7,506 nt of DNA from assembly GCA_050292445.1 (NCBI GenBank), contig JBNKLQ010000290.1, positions 1 through 7,506 on the forward strand, written 5' to 3'. Source of the stretch: Leptofilum sp050292445 (GTDB lineage Bacteria > Chloroflexota > Anaerolineae > Promineifilales > Promineifilaceae). Below the pieces are notes generated by a model. That model had not been told where the DNA came from. It saw nothing but the letters and a program-made list of their open reading frames with translations, and searched no databases. Below are positions 1-4,449 of the stretch, in pieces; the first letter of the stretch is position 1, and each line of letters opens with the position of its first letter. The position numbers and the translations under genes were made by a program.

Positions 1-421
1 AAAAGAAATCTTCTCCCGTGGCCAGATCGATTTGGCGGCTGATAAAACCATCATCATGCTGTTTGGCGTATAAATTGTCCAGGTTACCGGTAAAGTCAAA
101 GGCGCGACGGCCGTACAGACCAAACTGGCTCATGAAGGCACTATCCCCCATGAACAAGAACGCTTCTGTAGCCGCATCTATAAAGTTGGCCACAAAACCG
201 GAGTCGGGCTGTGGCTGACGCAAATTTTGCCAGGCCAGTTCCCAGGCGCGCCAGTACAATGTTACCCAACTCTCATGCTCCGGCAGAACAGGTTGGGGCA
301 GCTTTTCTTTGGCTTCCTCAAACGAGGGCCACGCCTGGGGCGCATAAGTTTGCTGGCGAAATTGGTTTTGAGCGACGAAAGGGTCAGACGGCCGTTCAAA
401 CTTAGGATGCGGCTGGGGCAT
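1..421 (-). CDS. Partial glycoside-hydrolase-like protein, (alpha/alpha)6 barrel type, C-terminus beyond left edge
   Basis: Translating the minus strand from ATG 421-419 gives 140 uninterrupted residues that run off the window. A strong ribosome binding site (GAGGAG, complement of 431-436) lies 9 nt upstream, and the start is only 29 nt past the stop of the preceding minus-strand gene, so the two are probably co-transcribed. The visible part begins with a Pro-rich 50-residue leader without a signal peptide. It then reads WRAWELAWQNL (58-68), FVANFIDAA (76-84), a GDSAFM segment (92-97), FGLYGRRAFDF (100-110) and LDNLYAKQHDDGFISRQI (114-131). This series resembles trehalase/GH63/MGH1-like six-hairpin glycosidases, where a W-D-S/T segment precedes the catalytic half and a QH.DGFI segment follows. 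Here the W is replaced by G. The catalytic acids are not covered, so the substrate cannot be named. The family assignment is by motif recall and is moderately sure; that it is a real gene is quite sure. Confidence 0.72.
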   Translation of the reverse strand, partial: MPQPHPKFERPSDPFVAQNQFRQQTYAPQAWPSFEEAKEKLPQPVLPEHESWVTLYWRAWELAWQNLRQPQPDSGFVANFIDAATEAFLFMGDSAFMSQFGLYGRRAFDFTGNLDNLYAKQHDDGFISRQIDLATGEDFF

Positions 422-450
422 GGAAGGAAACTCCTCAGAAGATTTTGATT

Positions 451-1164
451 TTATCGGTTTACCAGCAATTCGGCCGTACCGCCCAATTGGAGACTATTTT
501 CACTAAAGTTTACCACCCGAAACGTATATCGAATCGCTACGTTCTCTTGCAGTGTGCCAACCCAGGTGATGGAATCCCCCAAAGCAAAAAGCGGATGTCC
601 CGATAGGCCCGTCAGTCGCGCCGAATCAACTTCGCCCTGAGTGGAAAGGCCATCATACACCAACGTTGTGCCAGGAATTGTCCAGCTCACCGGTACGTTG
701 TGTGCCAAAACGATATTGTTGTAACGAATAGCGTTGGGCCATTCTGGTGTGGCAGTTAGCGGCGTGACGACAGGATTTAACACCGTCACTTCAACAGGAC
801 CAGCCACCGGTAACAGACCTAAAAAGTCCGGGGCCAGCCGCAAGTTGTAACTGGCAAACACGCTGGGCGCAACAACGCCACTCCAAATAAAGGAATCCCC
901 CACCCGCTTTTGTGCCGGTTCCCCATCAATTTTCACATCGTGCAAATCGCCCGTTTTGCCCACATATTGTAATTGCGATCCTGGCACCGTCTCGCCTGGT
1001 TCCAAATTGTAAGTATACGCCGGGATCAAAAACGTCAGTGAGTCGCCTTGGGGCGTGGGCGTTACCTCAGGCTGTTCTGAACCTGTGCCAGGTATGGTGC
1101 AGGCCAGAGTTGTTAAAAGCAAAACGAGCAAAAAACCAGCAAAACTTTTTAGTGAATGCCTCAT
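451..1164 (-). CDS. Putative lipoprotein with two tandem copies of a beta-rich module
   Basis: 237 residues. The N-terminus MRHSLKSFAGFLLVLLLTTLAC is a type II signal peptide with the lipidated Cys at residue 22, followed by a Thr/Pro linker (about 23-41), so the protein should be anchored on the outer face of the cytoplasmic membrane. The rest consists of two related modules, about 44-130 and 146-235. Each has PG(S/T)xLxYxG (61-69 and 164-172), then about 20 residues later GDSxxWxG (89-96 and 196-203), then an A..Y..R strand (104-109, 210-216), ending in a hydrophobic strand. I do not recognise the module as a named family; the alternating hydrophobic pattern suggests a beta-sandwich. The ribosome binding site AGAGGA lies about 5 nt before the ATG. 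It sits 79 nt downstream of the DsbA-cyclophilin gene and 29 nt upstream of the glycosidase-like gene, all in the same direction. Function unknown; binding of a ligand or of another envelope component is only a guess. It ends in TAA. Confidence 0.85.
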   Translation of the reverse strand: MRHSLKSFAGFLLVLLLTTLACTIPGTGSEQPEVTPTPQGDSLTFLIPAYTYNLEPGETVPGSQLQYVGKTGDLHDVKIDGEPAQKRVGDSFIWSGVVAPSVFASYNLRLAPDFLGLLPVAGPVEVTVLNPVVTPLTATPEWPNAIRYNNIVLAHNVPVSWTIPGTTLVYDGLSTQGEVDSARLTGLSGHPLFALGDSITWVGTLQENVAIRYTFRVVNFSENSLQLGGTAELLVNR

Positions 1165-1186
1165 TTTTCCTCTTTTCAGACTGATT

Positions 1187-1237
1187 AGGGGAAAGATAGT
1201 GAAAAGCGAAAAGAAAAATTACTTTTCACTTATCACT
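1187..1237 (-). terminator. AT-rich hairpin between two minus-strand genes
   Basis: AGTGAAAAG (1198-1206) and CTTTTCACT (1222-1230) are perfect inverted arms with a 15-nt loop. The stem extends to 12 bp with one bulged base through GAT/ATC. It begins 13 nt after the TAA of the DsbA-cyclophilin gene. On the minus strand the 3' arm is followed by ATCTTTCC, a poor U-tract, so it may be a weak terminator or an mRNA-stabilising hairpin between two genes of one operon. The sequence also contains imperfect tandem AAGTGAAA-like units. Confidence 0.4.
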
Positions 1238-1243
1238 TTTTAC

Positions 1244-2542
1244 TTACCGCCCTTTTTCAATCGTAATAGTGACGACAAGATCACCGTCGGGCGCGTTGGG
1301 GTCTTGGGGATCGCGGGGAGTGATGTTCTCCACAATGTCCATGCCCTCGATGACACGGCCAAAAATGGCATGCAACCCATCCAGGTGGGTAGCAGGTCCA
1401 GTTGTGATGAAGAATTGGCTACCACCCGTATTTGGCCCAGAGTTAGCCATCGACACAACGCCCGGCCCATCGTGTGAAAGTTCAGGATCAAATTCATCAT
1501 TGATGGCATAACCAGGATCGCCAATGCCTAATCCTGTGGGATCGCCAGTCTGAGCCATGAAGCCAGGAATAACGCGATGGAATGTGACGCCATCGTACCA
1601 GCCTTCTTCGGCTAAAAAGACGAAGTTATTCACCGTTTCTGGGGCGGATTGGGGGAAAAGCTCAATCACAATTTCCTCACCATTTTCCAGAAGGATGGTG
1701 GCTGTGTAGTCGACCTCCACATCAATGGTCATCGGTGGCGGCGCATCGTATTGTTTGTCGGCCAAAATTTCCTCGGCTTCCTGAATAGACAGACTCTGCT
1801 GCACATAGCTTTCCCAGATTGTGTAATCGAAGGGGACGTTGGGCACCATAATGCCATCAACAATGACGCTAGGTGTACCACCTAATCCGATGGCCATAGA
1901 CTCTGTTTCCAGCGCCGTCACATATTCGGCATAGATGTTATTCTCCAGGTCCTGGCCAAGTGCAGCTCCATCCAAGCCTAGCTCATCAGCCAGATCCACA
2001 AAATAATCATGGGCGGCGTCTGCATCCAAACTAGACCATTCTTGCTGTCGTTCAAAGAGCGCGTCATGATATTCCCAGAAGGCACCTTGCGCACCAGCAG
2101 CCTCGGCAGCTTCGGCCGATTTTTGGGCATTGGCATGAATGCTGGTCAGCGGGAAATGGCGATAAACAAGCTGTACAGTTTCCGGGTAGGCGTCTACCAG
2201 ACGCTCTAGCACGGGCGAAAAGCCCGCGCAGCCCGGTCATTGAAAGTCGCCATACTCAATGATGACGACGGCCGGATCGACAGCTCCTTTACGCCAATCT
2301 TGTTCACGGATAACGGCCGCTTCGGCCACATCCGCAGCTGGCGTAAAATTATCTAAATTGGTGGCAGCCACGGCCGCACTTTCACTGGCGGGTGCTTCAT
2401 CGGCGGTGTCGGCCGTTTCTTCCGTGCTGGTAACGGCCGTTTCGTCTTCTACATTTGCGTCGGCAGGCTGCGAATCCGTGGTTGAGGGACCACAGGCCAA
2501 CAGCAAGACCAACAATAACAGCAGCCACAGGGCTTTCTTCAT
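1244..2542 (-). CDS. DsbA-like thioredoxin-fold / cyclophilin fusion lipoprotein, probable selenoprotein (Sec at residue 102)
   Basis: 432 residues if the in-frame TGA at 2239-2237 is read as selenocysteine. Start: ATG 2542-2540, with GAGGAG 9 nt upstream. Residues 1-17 are a lipoprotein signal (MKKALW, an eight-residue Leu/Val run, LLAC) with lipidated Cys17. Residues 18-75 form an acidic Ala/Thr/Glu linker. Residues about 85-250 are a DsbA-like (Thioredoxin_4-type) domain: VVIIEYGDFQ-U-PGC (U102, C105), YRHFPL (127-132), an inserted helical region, and the cis-Pro loop GGTPS (Pro224) ahead of VIVDG. Residues about 273-432 are a cyclophilin-type peptidyl-prolyl isomerase: FHRVIPGFMAQTGD (Arg323, Gln331), MANSGPNTGGSQFF (365-378) and LDGLHAIFG (His391). 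The position of CypA Trp121 is not Trp, as in many bacterial cyclophilins. The expected role is thiol-disulfide chemistry coupled to proline isomerisation outside the cytoplasm. If the TGA is a true stop, only a 101-residue stub is made. The downstream part alone has GTG 2212 as its first start, without a Shine-Dalgarno, and lacks the active site. Ends in TAA. Confidence 0.8.
2182..2236 (-). promoter_or_regulatory. Candidate SECIS-like three-way-junction RNA just downstream of the in-frame TGA
   Basis: Count nucleotides of the minus strand from 1 directly after the TGA. P1 pairs CCGGG (1-5; 2236-2232) with CCCGG (51-55; 2186-2182). P2 pairs GCGCGGGC (8-15; 2229-2222) with GCCCGTGC (21-28; 2216-2209), 8 bp including one G-U, loop TTTTC. 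P3 pairs TAG-A-GCGTCT (29-38; 2208-2199, A32 bulged) with AGACGCCTA (42-50; 2195-2187), 9 bp, loop GGT. P2 and P3 abut without spacer, as do P3 and P1; two bases join P1 to P2. Bacterial SECIS elements lie within the coding region directly after the UGA and, as I recall the published rules, need a G in the first two loop bases about 16-37 nt away. With the last pair of P3 open, the loop UGGUA starts after 37 nt and meets this. P2 competes with an alternative pairing of CGGGC (2-6) to the same GCCCG. Pairing was checked by eye, not by energy computation. Confidence 0.55.
2237..2239 (-). other. In-frame TGA at the catalytic Cys position: probable selenocysteine codon
   Basis: Minus-strand reading is GAC TTT CAA TGA CCG GGC TGC, i.e. 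D-F-Q-(TGA)-P-G-C. In DsbA/Thioredoxin_4-type proteins the motif EYGDF(Q/E)CPxC is highly conserved, so the TGA occupies exactly the nucleophilic Cys. No other in-frame TGA occurs in the genes of this window and Trp is encoded by TGG, so global reassignment of TGA is unlikely. A Cys (TGC/TGT) to TGA point mutation or a base-call error remains possible. Confidence 0.7.
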
Positions 2543-2820
2543 AAATTCAATCTCCTCGCAATGTTTACTTATCAAGATACGGTCACAAGCATAACGGAAA
2601 ATTGTTTCGCCAATCTGAGTATCCCATAAACAGACACTAAACATCCAGGGCAGGAACAAAAACCAGTACCTTGTCGTTTTCCGTATGATAGCGCATTTTG
2701 TTACAATCTCGTAGCAACATGAATGTTGCAAACAATAAACAGGTTCCTCGCAGCGCAGCAAACTTTGTGGATTTTCGCAAGTTTACAAAACTGCGTTGAA
2801 TTTTAATGAAGGAGTGTATT
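2543..2820. promoter_or_regulatory. Divergent intergenic region between two lipoprotein genes, with operator-like palindrome
   Basis: 278 bases without a credible gene, between the minus-strand start at 2542 and the plus-strand start at 2821, so it must carry both promoters. No convincing -35/-10 pair stands out; TTGTGA...TAAACA upstream of the minus gene and TTTACA (2782-2787) near the plus gene are weak candidates. The clearest element is GCAACAT-GA-ATGTTGC (2714-2729), a perfect 7-bp inverted repeat with a 2-bp centre, flanked by TGTT and AACA on either side. That is the form of a dimeric-repressor operator. Longer readings through this region on the minus strand are extensions of the downstream gene without a ribosome binding site. 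Confidence 0.5.
2809..2814 (+). promoter_or_regulatory. Ribosome binding site that sets the GTG start at 2821
   Basis: AAGGAG is followed by a 6-nt spacer (TGTATT) and GTG AAA CGA. An in-frame ATG at 2806 overlaps this site and has no Shine-Dalgarno of its own. Starting at GTG also gives a classic lipoprotein signal (MKRFLW...), so the GTG is the better start. Confidence 0.8.
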
Positions 2821-3390
2821 GTGAAACGATTTTTATGGTTTTTAACGGCAATTTTGTGGCTAACGGCCGTTTCCTGCGGCCCCACAACAGCTGACGAAGA
2901 ATCCCCCACGGAGGTTCCACCCGATAGCGATGGCGGTGCCCTTCTTGAAGCACCCCAGGCAGACCCTGATGTATTCCCCCGCGCCACGCTAACCCCACCA
3001 CCGGTTGGCGAACCAATCGAGCCAGAAACGGTCCCCAGCAGTGACGATGGCTATCCGGTGCCGCAGCAGCAGCCAGCAAATACTTTGCCGGAAGGCTATG
3101 AAATCCCGACCGCCCTTCCCAGCCTCAATCCCTACCCAGAAGCAACAGGCAACCTGATTTGGATTTTGAAGCCAGTGGGAGAACAATGTGCCGAAACGCC
3201 CACAACACCGGAACTGCAAACGGCCGTTGCCGACATGATCGCCTTTGGCATTCCCGTCGAAGCATCTGAAATGATCGATTTGGTCGTTTGTGAGGCCTGC
3301 GGCTGCCCCACCAGCGCCCACTTCCGCCTGCAAATTGACTCCGGCTATCTGGGCAATGCGCAGGTTTTGGGTTGGTTTGAGGAAGAGTAA
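2821..3390 (+). CDS. Putative lipoprotein with Pro-rich linker and C-terminal CxxCxC domain
   Basis: 189 residues from GTG 2821. The signal MKRFLWFLTAILWLTAVSC ends in a lipobox with Cys19. A long Pro/Glu/Asp/Thr-rich linker follows (about 20-105), which would hold the C-terminal domain away from the membrane. The small domain (about 110-189) begins NLIWILKPVGEQC (Cys123), passes an alpha-helical segment (ELQTAVADMIAFGIPV) and reaches VVCEACGCPTSAHFRLQI with Cys157, Cys160 and Cys162, ending in a predicted strand and LGWFEEE. Four Cys in about 65 residues outside the cytoplasm suggest a disulfide pair or a metal site. I do not recognise the family. It is transcribed divergently from the DsbA-cyclophilin gene, so a redox partnership is conceivable but unproven. 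It ends in TAA and runs into a hairpin shared with the convergent gene. Two ACGGCCGT copies lie inside it, one encoding T-A-V just before the lipobox Cys. Confidence 0.82.
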   Translation: MKRFLWFLTAILWLTAVSCGPTTADEESPTEVPPDSDGGALLEAPQADPDVFPRATLTPPPVGEPIEPETVPSSDDGYPVPQQQPANTLPEGYEIPTALPSLNPYPEATGNLIWILKPVGEQCAETPTTPELQTAVADMIAFGIPVEASEMIDLVVCEACGCPTSAHFRLQIDSGYLGNAQVLGWFEEE

Positions 3391-3396
3391 AAATAA

Positions 3397-3431
3397 GAGG
3401 GTGGAGATTGGGTTATTTAATCTCCACTCTC
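3397..3431. terminator. Hairpin terminator between convergent genes
   Basis: GAGGGTGGAGATT (3397-3409) pairs with AATCTCCACTCTC (3419-3431), 13 bp with one G-T, around a 9-nt loop. It starts 7 nt after the TAA at 3390, and its far arm touches the TAG of the minus-strand gene. On the minus strand the hairpin is followed by TTATTTTT, a good U-tract, so it should terminate the beta-lactamase-like gene. On the plus strand the following sequence is less T-rich, so termination there may be weaker. Confidence 0.72.
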
Positions 3432-4273
3432 TACTTCCCCATCCATTCATCATAAACCACCCGCGCCAGCTGGCCGATGACCAGCACCCCAGGCGCGTCT
3501 GGCTGCCACCGCTCCGGCTCGGGATTGCCTTCATTCATCACGGTGAGGGCAAAGCCGTTGTTGTCCGTCGGTTTGCCGCGATAGACAACGGCCGTTTGCG
3601 CCCGCATCCCTTTTAAGGAGCCAGTTTTTCCCACCAATTGCAGCTTTTTACCCTCTGTAACCTCGCTCCCAAACGGCTCAAACGGCAGATAGCGCCCCAT
3701 GCGGTCGTAGCCTACTTTGTTCATCATACGCAGCATTTCGGTGCAGGCGGCCGGGGTGAGATGTTTTTGCTGGAAAACGGCCGTAATCATCCGCGTCAAT
3801 CCAGCAGGCGTAGCGGTTCCCAGTTCATTTTGGTCCTTGTTCAAAATATTGAAGTCAATTTTGCGCCGCAGTTCCACATCCGGGTAGCCGTTGTCACACA
3901 GCCATTGCTGCACCTGGGCCAGCCCCACGTGGTCAATCAGGACGTTGGTGGCCAGATTATCGCTAATGTTCATCATCAAAAAAGCCCAATCACGCAGGGA
4001 CATAGTCAGGCCCGGGGAAAGGTATTGCAGCAGGCCACTGCCGCCAATCTGATCGCCGCGCCGTAGCATGAGTGGGTCATCTAAACTGTACAAACCATCT
4101 TCCACCTGCTGCATCAGCGTCAGCAGCACCGGCAGCTTGATGACGCTGGCAGTGGGAAACAGATCCTCCGCCTGGTAGCCAATCGTTTCTTCTGTTTGCA
4201 GGTTATAAGCGGAAAGGCCGATACGGCCGTCAAACCCCTCACAAATCTCACGAATCTGATCAAGCAAGCTCAT
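3431..4273 (-). CDS. Beta-lactamase-like serine hydrolase (class A / PBP-like fold), no signal peptide
   Basis: 280 residues. The class A fold landmarks are in order: SxxK as S43-V-I-K46 (nucleophile and base) in PTASVIKLPVLL, SDN at 104-106 in MMNISDNLATNVLI, and KTG at 216-218 in LVGKTGSLKGMRAQTAVVY. This identifies the acyl-serine hydrolase superfamily (Beta-lactamase2-type). I see no ExxLN omega-loop between SDN and KTG; that region reads DFNILNKDQNELGTATP, so the Glu166 deacylation residue of true class A enzymes is not evident. There is also no signal peptide or lipobox: the protein opens MSLLDQIREICEGFDGRIG. A cytoplasmic esterase, amidase or peptidase-like role is as likely as beta-lactam hydrolysis. 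Start: ATG 4273 with GGAG 6 nt upstream. It sits alone on its transcript, downstream of the aconitase terminators, and ends in TAG at a terminator hairpin. Confidence 0.85.
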   Translation of the reverse strand: MSLLDQIREICEGFDGRIGLSAYNLQTEETIGYQAEDLFPTASVIKLPVLLTLMQQVEDGLYSLDDPLMLRRGDQIGGSGLLQYLSPGLTMSLRDWAFLMMNISDNLATNVLIDHVGLAQVQQWLCDNGYPDVELRRKIDFNILNKDQNELGTATPAGLTRMITAVFQQKHLTPAACTEMLRMMNKVGYDRMGRYLPFEPFGSEVTEGKKLQLVGKTGSLKGMRAQTAVVYRGKPTDNNGFALTVMNEGNPEPERWQPDAPGVLVIGQLARVVYDEWMGK

Positions 4274-4286
4274 CCCACTCTCCGTA

Positions 4287-4308
4287 GGTCAATTTTAAAA
4301 AATTGACC
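4287..4308. promoter_or_regulatory. Perfect 10-bp inverted repeat just upstream of the serine hydrolase start
   Basis: GGTCAATTTT (4287-4296) and AAAATTGACC (4299-4308) are exact inverted arms with a 2-bp centre. The element ends 13 nt before the ATG at 4273, next to the ribosome binding site. It is not followed by a T-tract on either strand, so it is better read as a DNA operator or a 5'-UTR hairpin controlling the gene than as a terminator. Confidence 0.5.
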
Positions 4309-4314
4309 AACAAA

Positions 4315-4354
4315 AAGCACAGGAAACGGCCGTTACCAACCATTTCCTGTGCTT
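4315..4354 (-). terminator. Intrinsic terminator downstream of the aconitase gene (distal)
   Basis: AAGCACAGGAAA (4315-4326) and TTTCCTGTGCTT (4343-4354) are perfect 12-bp inverted arms around a 16-nt loop that contains one ACGGCCGT-type palindrome (CGGCCG at 4327-4332). On the minus strand the stem is followed by TTTGTT, so with the end of the arm the transcript has a run of five U. It lies about 95 nt past the aconitase stop. Confidence 0.7.
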
Positions 4355-4368
4355 AACGATCTATAAAA

Positions 4369-4436
4369 GCCACAGAGGAAAAACAAAAACCTGAGAAACA
4401 AACTACCATCTCAAAATTCTCTGTGGCCTCTGTGGC
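4369..4436 (-). terminator. Second hairpin downstream of the aconitase gene (proximal)
   Basis: GCCACAGAGG (4369-4378) and CCTCTGTGGC (4427-4436) are perfect 10-bp arms separated by a 48-nt A/T-rich loop. On the minus strand the stem is followed by TTTTATAG. The arm nearest the gene is doubled (CTCTGTGGCC at 4419-4428 and again at 4429-4438), so two registers of pairing are possible. The long loop weakens the case for an efficient terminator; it may instead be a dispersed intergenic repeat. Confidence 0.45.
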
Positions 4437-4449
4437 CAAAAATTCTTGC

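Noticed and set aside
1244..2212. Stand-alone 322-residue cyclophilin gene starting at GTG 2212
   Set aside because: It would begin within the DsbA fold, just after the active site, with no ribosome binding site. The frame joins the upstream part through the TGA.
2209..2229. GC-rich hairpin as an intrinsic terminator
   Set aside because: It lies inside a coding region and is not followed by a U-tract; it is better explained as part of the structure after the TGA.
2237..2239. Genome-wide reassignment of TGA to Trp or Gly
   Set aside because: Trp is TGG throughout and no other in-frame TGA is found in about 6 kb of coding sequence.
2543..2761. N-terminal extension of the DsbA-cyclophilin gene up to 2761
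   Set aside because: The extension has no lipoprotein signal or family resemblance; the start at 2542 has GAGGAG and a textbook lipobox.
2806..2820. ATG at 2806 as start of the CxxCxC lipoprotein
   Set aside because: It overlaps the AAGGAG that serves GTG 2821, and it would add five residues before the signal peptide.
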